NCBI GenBank assembly: GCA_041675885.1
Contig: JBAYSY010000023.1
Location: 1-45,978, forward strand
Reading direction: 5' to 3'
DNA length: 45,978 nucleotides
Origin: JBAYSY01 sp041675885
Lineage (GTDB): Bacteria; Pseudomonadota; Alphaproteobacteria; Rhodobacterales; Rhodobacteraceae
The first letter of the stretch is position 1. Each line of letters begins with the position of its first letter. The notes under the pieces were generated by a model that was given only the letters and a program-made list of their open reading frames with translations, searched no databases and was not told the DNA's origin. This document shows, in pieces, positions 16,012 to 23,142 of this stretch. The translations under genes were made by a program, and so were the position numbers.

Positions 16012-17456
16012 AGGCCGCGATCGTCGGCGGCGGGGTCATCGGCGGCGGCTGGGCGGCGCGGTTTTTGCTGAACGGCCGGGACGTGGCGGTGTTCGACCCC
16101 GACCCGCAGGCCGAGCGCAAACTGGCCGAGGTGCTGGCCAACGCCCGCGCCGCGCTGCCCTCGCTGTCCGATGTCCCGATGCCGCAGGAGGGGCGGCTGA
16201 CGTTCGCTGGTTCCCTGCAAGAGGCGGTTGAAGGCGCGGATTACATTCAGGAATCCGTGTCCGAGCGGCTCGATCTCAAGCACAGGGTCTTCGCACAGAT
16301 CCAGCAATCCGCGCCGGATGTGCCGATCGGCTCCTCGACCTCGGGCTTCAGGCCCTCGCAGTTGCAGCAAGGCGCGCTGAACCCGGAGACGATCCTCGTC
16401 GCCCACCCGTTCAATCCGGTCTATCTGCTGCCGCTGGTCGAGGTGGTGCCCTCGCCCGCCACAGCCCCCGAGGTGGTCGAACGGGTCAAGGAGATGCTGC
16501 GCGGCCTCGGCATGTTCCCGCTTCATGTCCGCAAGGAGATCGACGCCCATATCGCCGACCGTTTCCTCGAAGCGGTCTGGCGCGAGGCGCTTTGGCTGGT
16601 GAAGGACGGGATCGCCACCACCGGGGAGATCGACGAGGCGATCCGCATGGGCTTCGGCCTGCGCTGGGGCCAGATGGGCCTGTTCGAGACCTATCGGATT
16701 GCGGGCGGCGAGGCCGGGATGAAGCATTTCCTCGAACAGTTCGGGCCGTGTCTGACATGGCCCTGGACGAAACTCATGGACGTGCCGGAATACAACGACG
16801 AGTTGGTGGAGCTGATCGCGGGCCAGTCCGACGCGCAGTCGGGTGCCCATTCGATCCGGGAACTGGAACGCATCCGCGATTCGAACCTGGTCGGCTTTCT
16901 GCGTGCGCTCAAGGACCGCGACTGGGGCGCGGGCCGGGTGCTGCGCGAACACGACGACCGCCGCCGCGCCGCCTTCGGTGTGACGCCCGAAGGGGCGCCC
17001 CTAGTGCTGGCGCATATGCAGGTGCTGCCCTCCTGGCTCGACTACAACGGCCACATGACCGAAAGCCGCTATCTGTTCGCCGCCTCGGAGACTTCGGACG
17101 CGTTGTTGCGGTTGATCGGTGCCGATATCGACTATGTGAAATCCGGCTTCAGCTACTACACCGCCGAGACCCATATCATGCATCTGGGCGAGGCGAAGGC
17201 GGGCGACCGGCTGACCGGCTCGGCGCAGGTGCTGGGGGTGGACGGCAAGCGGCTGCATATCTTCATCCGCATCGAGCGCGGCGGCGTGGTGCTGGCGACG
17301 CTGGAACAGGTGCTGCTGCATGTGGACATGGCAGCGGGCCGTGCCTGCACCGCGCCCGGGACGATCCTGTCGCGGCTGCGCCCGATTGCCGATGCCCATG
17401 CGGCGTTGCCGCGCCCGAAGGCGGCGGGCCGCCATGTCGGACAGCGGAGGCGCTGA
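16008..17456 (+). CDS. lcdH: L-carnitine dehydrogenase fused to betainyl-CoA thioesterase
   Basis: A 482-residue two-domain protein. Residues 1 to about 320 are a 3-hydroxyacyl-CoA dehydrogenase-like NAD enzyme: Rossmann loop GGGVIGGGWAARF at 7-19, and the catalytic-His segment HPFNPVYLLPLVEVVPS with His133. Residues from about 334 form a hotdog thioesterase (VLPSWLDYNGHMTESRYL). In Pseudomonas these are separate CdhA and CdhB proteins; fused forms are known from rhizobial carnitine degraders. The reactions would be carnitine to 3-dehydrocarnitine, and betainyl-CoA to glycine betaine. ATG 16008 overlaps the BKACE stop (ATGA), and the acyl-CoA dehydrogenase start overlaps its own stop (TGATG). 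Confidence 0.92.
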   Translation: MKAAIVGGGVIGGGWAARFLLNGRDVAVFDPDPQAERKLAEVLANARAALPSLSDVPMPQEGRLTFAGSLQEAVEGADYIQESVSERLDLKHRVFAQIQQSAPDVPIGSSTSGFRPSQLQQGALNPETILVAHPFNPVYLLPLVEVVPSPATAPEVVERVKEMLRGLGMFPLHVRKEIDAHIADRFLEAVWREALWLVKDGIATTGEIDEAIRMGFGLRWGQMGLFETYRIAGGEAGMKHFLEQFGPCLTWPWTKLMDVPEYNDELVELIAGQSDAQSGAHSIRELERIRDSNLVGFLRALKDRDWGAGRVLREHDDRRRAAFGVTPEGAPLVLAHMQVLPSWLDYNGHMTESRYLFAASETSDALLRLIGADIDYVKSGFSYYTAETHIMHLGEAKAGDRLTGSAQVLGVDGKRLHIFIRIERGGVVLATLEQVLLHVDMAAGRACTAPGTILSRLRPIADAHAALPRPKAAGRHVGQRRR

Positions 17457-18619
17457 TGGATTTCGCCATGACCGAAGAACAGCGCCTGATCGTCGCAACC
17501 ACCCGGGCCTTCGTCGAAAACGAACTTTTCCCGCATGAGGCCGAGGTCGAGCGCACCGGCCACCTGCGCCCGGACCTGATCCGAGAGATCCAGAAAAAGG
17601 CCATCGATGCCGGGCTTTACGCGGCGAACATGCCGGAGGAGGTGGGCGGCGCGGGCCTCGATACCCTGACCTGGCTGCTTTACGAGAAGGAGTTGGGCAA
17701 GGCGAACTACGCGCTGCACTGGACCTGCGTGGCGCGACCCTCGAACATCCTGCTTGCCGGTACGCCGGAACAGCGCGAGCGATACCTGTTCCCCTGCATC
17801 CGCGGCGAGAAATGGGACTGTCTGGCCATGACCGAACCCGGCGCGGGATCGGACCTGCGCGGGATGAAGGCGACCGCGCGGCGTGACGGCGGCGACTGGG
17901 TGCTGAACGGCACCAAGCATTTCATCTCCCACGCCGATCTCGCCGATTTCGCCATCACCTTCATGGCGACCGGCGAGGAGGAGACCCCGCGCGGCCGCAA
18001 GAAGCGGATCACCGCCTTCTTCGTCGACAAGGGCACGCCGGGGTTTTCCGTGCGCGAGGGCTACCGCAACGTTTCGCACCGCGGCTACACCAACGCGGTG
18101 CTGGAGTTCGACGACTGCCGGTTGCCGGGATCGGCCGTGCTGGGCGAGGTGGATCGCGGCTTCGAGGTCGCGAACCGCTGGCTTGGCGCGACCCGGTTGC
18201 AGGTGGCGGCCACCTGCCTCGGCCGTGCCGAACGTGCGCTGGGCCATGCGCTCGGCCATGCGGCGGAGCGCGAGCAGTTCGGCCAGAAGATCGGCAGGTT
18301 CCAGGGCGTGGGCTTCAAGCTTGCCGACATGGCGATGGAGCTGAAGGCGGCGGAACTGCTCACGTGGGAGGCGGGCTGGAAGTTCGACCGGGGCACGGTG
18401 ACCGAGGCCGACATGGCCATGGCCAAGCTGAAGGCGACCGAGGTGCTGGCCATGGTCGCCGACGAGGCGATCCAGATCCACGGCGGCATGGGGCTGATGG
18501 ACGAACTGCCCTTGGAACGCATCTGGCGCGACGCGCGGGTGGAGCGGATCTGGGAAGGGACATCCGAGATCCAGCGCCATATCATCAGCCGCGAGTTGCT
18601 GCGGCCATTGGGGGGCTGA
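17456..18619 (+). CDS. Acyl-CoA dehydrogenase, probably for gamma-butyrobetainyl-CoA
   Basis: A 387-residue FAD acyl-CoA dehydrogenase with the family signatures CLAMTEPGAGSD (about 121-132) and the C-terminal QIHGGMGLMDELPLERIWRDA. The catalytic base should be the Glu of WEGTSEIQR, as in medium-chain enzymes. Family knowledge gives alpha,beta-oxidation of an acyl-CoA with electrons passed to ETF. The operon suggests gamma-butyrobetainyl-CoA to crotonobetainyl-CoA (the E. coli CaiA role, reverse direction). Start and stop codons overlap with lcdH (TGATG), so translation is coupled. No gcd-type specificity residues were checked. Confidence 0.88.
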   Translation: MDFAMTEEQRLIVATTRAFVENELFPHEAEVERTGHLRPDLIREIQKKAIDAGLYAANMPEEVGGAGLDTLTWLLYEKELGKANYALHWTCVARPSNILLAGTPEQRERYLFPCIRGEKWDCLAMTEPGAGSDLRGMKATARRDGGDWVLNGTKHFISHADLADFAITFMATGEEETPRGRKKRITAFFVDKGTPGFSVREGYRNVSHRGYTNAVLEFDDCRLPGSAVLGEVDRGFEVANRWLGATRLQVAATCLGRAERALGHALGHAAEREQFGQKIGRFQGVGFKLADMAMELKAAELLTWEAGWKFDRGTVTEADMAMAKLKATEVLAMVADEAIQIHGGMGLMDELPLERIWRDARVERIWEGTSEIQRHIISRELLRPLGG

Positions 18620-18620
18620 G

Positions 18621-18914
18621 ATGACGAGACCGGCGATCACCATCACCTATTGCACCGGCTGCAACTGGCTGTTGCGTGGCGGCTGGCTGGCGCAGGAACT
18701 GCTGTCGAGCTTCGGCGAGGACCTCGGCTCGGTGACGCTGGTCCCGGGCAGCGGCGGCGTGTTCCGTGTCGAGCTTGACGGGGAGGAGGTCTGGGAGCGC
18801 AAGCGCGACGGCGGCTTCCCCGAGGCGGCGGAACTGAAGCGCCGGGTCCGCGACCACGCCTGGCCCGGGCGCGGGCTGGGGCATCTGGACCGCAAGGCGC
18901 CGGACCCCGGCTGA
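18621..18914 (+). CDS. SelT/SelW/SelH (Rdx) family thioredoxin-like protein, Cys form
   Basis: A 97-residue protein with the redox motif CTGC at residues 11-14 (ITYCTGCNWLLRGG) and the family's GSGGVFRVELDGEEVWERK and GGFPEAAELKRRV strands and helix. It is the bacterial cysteine homologue of selenoprotein W (Rdx family). The ATG comes one base after the stop of the acyl-CoA dehydrogenase gene, so it belongs to the carnitine transcription unit. Its role there is unexplained. It ends in a repeat with a terminator-like hairpin. Confidence 0.88.
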   Translation: MTRPAITITYCTGCNWLLRGGWLAQELLSSFGEDLGSVTLVPGSGGVFRVELDGEEVWERKRDGGFPEAAELKRRVRDHAWPGRGLGHLDRKAPDPG

Positions 18915-18923
18915 GGCGCTTGT

Positions 18924-18983
18924 GGAGAGCGCCGGGGGTTTCACACCCCCGGACCCCCGTGGGATATTTAGCGACAGAAGAAG
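18924..18983 (+). terminator. Repeat with terminator-like hairpin after the SelW-like gene
   Basis: An exact 39-base copy of 13263-13301 with hairpin CCGGGGG (18932-18938) and CCCCCGG (18946-18952), then GGGATATTTAGCGACAGAAG. It begins 10 bases after the stop. An inverted related piece lies at 19116-19145. Confidence 0.65.
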
Positions 18984-19068
18984 GGCAGGTTAGGAGAATG
19001 TTAACCTCGGCGTGCCAGTTTCGGGATGCGGCACAGGCGGGGACGCCGATGACCGTGACAGGAGAAGG

Positions 19069-19107
19069 CACCCTGTCGCCGGACTGGTGGCAGGGTGCTG
19101 ATCTTTT
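19069..19107 (+). terminator. Strong hairpin followed by a short T-run
   Basis: CACCCTGTCGCC (19069-19080) pairs over 12 positions (two G-U) with GGTGGCAGGGTG (19086-19097), loop GGACT, followed by CTGATCTTTT. It could end the BKACE-to-SelW transcript or attenuate transcription into the acyl-CoA ligase gene 121 bases downstream. Confidence 0.6.
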
Positions 19108-19115
19108 CCCGTCCA

Positions 19116-19145
19116 CCTTCTTCTGTCTGAAAATATCCCGGGGGC
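19116..19145 (-). repeat. Inverted M3-tail repeat
   Basis: Read on the minus strand this is CCCGGGATATTTTCAGACAG followed by AAGAAGG, the tail of the modular repeat. It faces the copy at 18924-18983 across about 130 bases, forming an inverted pair. No minus-strand gene ends here. Confidence 0.6.
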
Positions 19146-19147
19146 GA

Positions 19148-19180
19148 CGGCTGGTGCGCCACTGGTTCGAGAACCAGCCG
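19148..19180 (+). promoter_or_regulatory. Alternative hairpins in the acyl-CoA ligase leader
   Basis: CGGCTGGT (19148-19155) can pair with ACCAGCCG (19173-19180). CTGGTT (19162-19167) can pair with AACCAG (19172-19177). The two share bases, so only one can form at a time. With the hairpin at 19069 the 18915-19227 gap looks structured. I see no gene in it. Function is inference. Confidence 0.3.
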
Positions 19181-19227
19181 GCGCGGGGCAGCGCCCCCGG
19201 CGCTCGCCGCCAGCACGAGCACCGGGC

Positions 19228-21219
19228 ATGAGAGACCTTTCCCGCCTGCTGCGCCCGCGTTCGATCGCCGTGATGGGCGGCGGCTGGGCCGGGAATGTGG
19301 TCGGGCAGTGCCTCAGGATGGGGTTCGGCGGCGCCATCTGGCCGGTGCATCCGCGGCGGGTGGAAATCGGCGGGCTGCCGACCTTTCCGTCGCTCGCCGA
19401 CCTGCCCGCAGCCCCCGACGCCACCTTCATCGGCGTCAACCGCCATGCCACGCTCGACGTGGTGGCGGAGCTTGCGGCGATGGGGGCAGGGGGTGCGATC
19501 TGTTTCGCCTCGGGCTGGAGCGAAGCGGGCGAGGCGGGCCTTCAGGCGCGGCTGGTCGCGGCCGCGGGCGAGATGCCGGTGCTCGGGCCGAACTGCTACG
19601 GGCTGATCAACTATCTCGACGGCGCGCTTCTGTGGCCCGACCAGCATGGCGGGCGGCGGGTCGGGGGCGGGGTGGCGCTGATCTCGCAATCCTCGAACAT
19701 CGCCATCAACCTGACCATGCAGCGTCGCGGCCTGCCCGTGGCCTATGCCGCCTGTCTCGGCAATGCCGCGCAGGTCGGGCTGGCGGAGCTTGCGGGCGCC
19801 CTGCTGGCCGACAGTCGGGTGACCGCGCTCGGCCTTTATGTCGAGGGGATCGGTGACGCCACGGCCTTTGCCGCGCTGGCCGAGGCGGCGCGGGCGGCGG
19901 GCAAGGGGATTGCCGCGCTCAAGTCCGGCAAGACCGAGGTCGCCCGCGCCGCCGCCGCCTCGCATACCGCCGCGCTGGCCGGGGGCGGCGCGGCGTCGTC
20001 GGCCTTTCTCGCGCAATGCGGGGTGGCCGAGGTCGGCACGCTTGCGGAACTGGTCGAGGTGCTGAAGATCCTCCATACCCACGGGCCGCTGCCCGGGCGG
20101 CGGTTCTGTTCGCTGTCCTGCTCGGGCGGCGAGGCCGGGCTGGTCGCGGACCTTGCCGCCTGCCACGATCTCGACTTCCCGCCGCCCGGCCCGCAGACGG
20201 CGGCGCGGCTGGCCGGAATCCTCGGGCCGCTGGTGACGATCGCCAATCCGCTCGACTATCACACCTTCATCTGGGGCGACGGGCCGCGCACCACGCAGGT
20301 CTTCGCCACCATGCTGGCGGGCTACGACGCCGGGGTGTTCGTGATCGACCCGCCGCGGCCCGACCGCTGCGATCCCGCCTCGTTCCAGCCCGCGCTCGAC
20401 GCCATCGAGGCGGCGCAGGCGGCAACCGGACGGCCCGCCTTTCCGGTCGCCTCGCTGCCGGAGAACTTCGACGAGGCGCGGGCCGAGGCGATGATCGGCC
20501 GGGGGGTGGTGCCGCTGATGGGGCTGGAGACGGCGCTGGCCGCGCTGGCCGCCGCCGCGACCCCGCCGGGGCGGCCGGGCTGGCGGCCGTGGCCCGGGCG
20601 CGCGGTCCCGGGACGGCTGCTGGACGAGACCGGGGCCAAGGCGCTGCTGGCCGGGGCCGGGGTCGTGGTGCCGCGCGGGGTGGCCGCCGCCGACCTTGCC
20701 AGCCTTGGCGAACAGGCGGGTGATCTGCGCCCGCCGCTTGCGCTCAAGGGCCTTGGCTTCGCCCACAAGACCGAGGCGGGGGCGGTGCGGCTGAACCTTG
20801 CGACCCTCGACGGTCAGCCGGAAATGCCCGGCGCGCAAGGCTATCTGGCCGAGGAGATGATCACCGGCGCGCTGGCCGAGATGCTGGTGGGGCTGCGGCG
20901 CGATCCGGTCTATGGGGTGACGGTGACGCTGGGCACGGGGGGCGTAACGGCGGAACTGCTGGCCGATACGGTGACGCTGATCGCGCCGGTGACGGCCGGA
21001 GAACTGGAACAGGCGCTGCGGCACCTGCGGCTCTGGCCCCTGCTCGACGGCTACCGGGGCCGGGCGCGGCCCGATACCGGGGCGCTCATCGACACGGTTC
21101 TGGCCTTGCAGGCGCTGATGCGCGCGCGCCCGGCGCTGGCCGAGATCGAGATCAACCCGCTGATGCTGTGCGAGAATGGCGCGGTGGCGGCGGACGCATT
21201 GATACGGGAGGACACATGA
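19228..21219 (+). CDS. NDP-forming acyl-CoA ligase (Acs/ACD superfamily), probable gamma-butyrobetaine/carnitine-CoA ligase
   Basis: A 663-residue single-chain acyl-CoA synthetase of the NDP-forming type. An N-terminal CoA-binding Rossmann domain (PRSIAVMGGGWAGNVVGQ), a succinyl-CoA-ligase-like flavodoxin domain (ALISQSSNIAINL), a phosphohistidine motif SHTAALAG with His246, and a C-terminal ATP-grasp domain (LALKGLGFAHKTEAGAVRLNL, ending AEIEINPLMLC) are in the usual order. The caiD start overlaps its stop (ATGA). By context it would activate gamma-butyrobetaine, crotonobetaine or carnitine; E. coli uses the unrelated AMP-forming CaiC. Substrate is inference. It has no strong Shine-Dalgarno sequence and a 313-base structured leader. 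Confidence 0.85.
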   Translation: MRDLSRLLRPRSIAVMGGGWAGNVVGQCLRMGFGGAIWPVHPRRVEIGGLPTFPSLADLPAAPDATFIGVNRHATLDVVAELAAMGAGGAICFASGWSEAGEAGLQARLVAAAGEMPVLGPNCYGLINYLDGALLWPDQHGGRRVGGGVALISQSSNIAINLTMQRRGLPVAYAACLGNAAQVGLAELAGALLADSRVTALGLYVEGIGDATAFAALAEAARAAGKGIAALKSGKTEVARAAAASHTAALAGGGAASSAFLAQCGVAEVGTLAELVEVLKILHTHGPLPGRRFCSLSCSGGEAGLVADLAACHDLDFPPPGPQTAARLAGILGPLVTIANPLDYHTFIWGDGPRTTQVFATMLAGYDAGVFVIDPPRPDRCDPASFQPALDAIEAAQAATGRPAFPVASLPENFDEARAEAMIGRGVVPLMGLETALAALAAAATPPGRPGWRPWPGRAVPGRLLDETGAKALLAGAGVVVPRGVAAADLASLGEQAGDLRPPLALKGLGFAHKTEAGAVRLNLATLDGQPEMPGAQGYLAEEMITGALAEMLVGLRRDPVYGVTVTLGTGGVTAELLADTVTLIAPVTAGELEQALRHLRLWPLLDGYRGRARPDTGALIDTVLALQALMRARPALAEIEINPLMLCENGAVAADALIREDT

Positions 21220-22001
21220 CCCAGGCACCGATCCGCACCCGCCGCGAGGGCGGGATTCTTGAAGTCACGCTTGACCGGCCCAAGGCCAATGCGATCGACA
21301 CCGCCACCAGCCGGATGCTGGGCGAGACCTTCAGGGCGTTCCGCGACGATGCCAGCCTGCGGGTGGCGATCCTGCGCGCGGAAGGCGACAGGTTCTTCTG
21401 CGCCGGATGGGATCTGAAGGCCGCGGCCGAAGGCGACGCGCCCGATGCCGATTTCGGCGTCGGCGGGTTCGGCGGGTTGCAGGAACTGCCGAACCTGAAC
21501 AAGCTGGTGATCTGTGCGGTGAACGGCATCTGCTGCGGCGGCGGGTTCGAACTGGCGCTGTCGTGCGACCTGATCCTCGCCTCGGACAACGCCAGATTCG
21601 CGCTGCCGGAGATCCGTTCGGGCACGGTGGCGGATGCGGCCTCGATCAAGCTGCCCAAGCGCATTCCCTATCACGTCGCCATGGACATGCTGCTGACCGG
21701 GCGCTGGTTCGATGCCCATGAGGCCGAACGCTGGGGGATATTGCGCGAGGTCACGACGCCCGGCGACCTGCTGGCGAAGACATGGGAACTGGCCCGGCTT
21801 CTGGAATCCGGCCCGCCGCTGGTCTATGCCGCGATCAAGGAGGTGGTGCGGGAATCGGAAGCCTTGCGCTTTCACGACGCGCTGGGCCGGATCACCCGGC
21901 GGCATTTCCCCACGGTGGGCCGGCTTTACGACAGCGAGGACCAGATCGAGGGCGCGCGGGCCTTTGCCGAGAAGCGCGAGCCGGTCTGGAAGGGGCGCTG
22001 A
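21216..22001 (+). CDS. caiD: Carnitinyl-CoA dehydratase / crotonobetainyl-CoA hydratase
   Basis: A 261-residue crotonase, the length I remember for E. coli CaiD and similar to it over the whole chain: GILEVTLDRPKANAID, GWDLKAAAEGDAPDADFG, NGICCGGGFELAL, and the C-terminal FAEKREPVWKGR. The catalytic Glu pair of CaiD aligns with Glu112 and Glu132. It would hydrate crotonobetainyl-CoA to L-carnitinyl-CoA. One difference: the loop after the second Glu reads GTVADAAS where I recall a Pro-Asp-x-Gly-Gly type loop in most crotonases. It overlaps the ligase gene by ATGA and ends the cluster. Confidence 0.92.
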   Translation: MTQAPIRTRREGGILEVTLDRPKANAIDTATSRMLGETFRAFRDDASLRVAILRAEGDRFFCAGWDLKAAAEGDAPDADFGVGGFGGLQELPNLNKLVICAVNGICCGGGFELALSCDLILASDNARFALPEIRSGTVADAASIKLPKRIPYHVAMDMLLTGRWFDAHEAERWGILREVTTPGDLLAKTWELARLLESGPPLVYAAIKEVVRESEALRFHDALGRITRRHFPTVGRLYDSEDQIEGARAFAEKREPVWKGR

Positions 22002-22002
22002 A

Positions 22003-22037
22003 CCTGCCCGGCGGCGCTTGCGCGCCTTGAGCCCGGG
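22003..22037 (+). repeat. M2-like modular repeat after caiD
   Basis: CCTGCCCGGCGGCGCTTGCG, then CGCCTTGAGCCCGGGC. It matches the second half of the element at 25703-25775 and begins one base after the caiD stop, in the convergent gap with galU. Confidence 0.55.
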
Positions 22038-22049
22038 CGGGTGGCGGCG

Positions 22050-22946
22050 CTACTGCGCCGCCTTCGGCATCGCGGCGAGTTCGCCCAGATAGGCGGAAAG
22101 TTCGTCGCGCAGGTCGTCGCGCGCCAGGGCGAAAGCCACGGTCGCCTGCAAGAAGCCGGCCTTGGAGCCGCAGTCGAACCGCTGGCCGCTGAAGCGGAAG
22201 GCGCTGACCGCCCCCGGTGTTCCGGTTTCGGTGGCGATGGCGTCGGTCAGCTGGATTTCGCCCGCCGCCCCGCTTTTCATCCGGTTGAGGTTGTTCAGCA
22301 CCTTGGGTGTCAGGATATAGCGGCCGATCACCGCGAGGTTCGACGGCTCTTCCCCCGGTGAGGGTTTCTCGACCATGCCGCGCACCGGCAGCACCGGCCC
22401 GCCGTCCCCCGGCCCCACGTCCAGAATCCCGTAGGCTGCGGCGCGGGCGGGCGGAACCTCCATCGCCGCGACCATGTTGCCGCCGGTCTCGGCATAGGCT
22501 TCGACCATCTGTTGCAGGCAGGGGGTTTCGGCCGCGATCACGTCGTCGGGCAGGATCACCGCGAAGGGTTCGTCCGCGATCAGCCGCCGGGCGCACCAGA
22601 CCGCGTGACCGAGGCCGAGCGGGCGGTGCTGGCGGACATAGGCGATGGCGCCGCTTTCCATGTTGGTGCTGCGCAGCACGTCCAGAAGTGCGGTCTTGCC
22701 CGTCCGGCGCAGCGACGCCTCCAGTTCCGGCGCGTGGTCGAAATAGTCTTCCAGCGCGCCCTTGCCGCGCGAGGTGACAAAGATGAATTCCTTGATGCCT
22801 GCCGCCCGGGCCTCGTCGATGGCATACTGGATCAGCGGCCGGTCGACGAGGGTCATGATTTCCTTCGGGATCGACTTGGTGGCGGGCAGGAACCGCGTGC
22901 CCATCCCCGCAACCGGAAAGATCGCCTTCGTCACCTTGTTTTTCAT
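22050..22946 (-). CDS. galU: UTP--glucose-1-phosphate uridylyltransferase
   Basis: A 298-residue GalU that makes UDP-glucose for polysaccharides and glycolipids. The nucleotidyltransferase signature AGMGTRFLPATKSIPKEIM is at residues 13-31, followed by DRPLIQYAIDEA, FVTSRGKGALEDYFD and FAVILPDDVI, all typical. I chose ATG 22946 because AGGTGG lies five bases upstream. A GTG three codons earlier overlaps that site. The upstream region holds a spaced direct repeat (22961-22981). It converges with caiD and is probably monocistronic. Confidence 0.95.
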   Translation of the reverse strand: MKNKVTKAIFPVAGMGTRFLPATKSIPKEIMTLVDRPLIQYAIDEARAAGIKEFIFVTSRGKGALEDYFDHAPELEASLRRTGKTALLDVLRSTNMESGAIAYVRQHRPLGLGHAVWCARRLIADEPFAVILPDDVIAAETPCLQQMVEAYAETGGNMVAAMEVPPARAAAYGILDVGPGDGGPVLPVRGMVEKPSPGEEPSNLAVIGRYILTPKVLNNLNRMKSGAAGEIQLTDAIATETGTPGAVSAFRFSGQRFDCGSKAGFLQATVAFALARDDLRDELSAYLGELAAMPKAAQ

Positions 22947-22960
22947 GATTGCCACCTGCG

Positions 22961-22981
22961 CGTCACTTGCCCGTCACTTGC
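22961..22981 (-). repeat. Direct repeat upstream of galU
   Basis: CGTCACTTGC occurs at 22961-22970 and 22972-22981, one helical turn apart, 15 bases upstream of the galU start. It could be an operator or a leader duplication. Confidence 0.5.
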
Positions 22982-23142
22982 GTTGTAATCCCGGCCCATG
23001 CGGTATCGGCCTGAAATGGCCGGGCCCATGGCGGCTGTATAACCCCGCTGCTTCGCGAATGGCAGGGGGAATCGGCGAAAATCGCCCCGGACAGGGGAAA
23101 TCCGCGCAATCCGTGGCGCGCGGCTTCAGGCCGTGCCGGGGC

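Noticed and set aside
19146..19190. tRNA T-arm-like GGTTCGAGAACC
   Set aside because: It is explained by the CTGGTT-CGAG-AACCAG hairpin, and the rest of a tRNA cloverleaf is missing.
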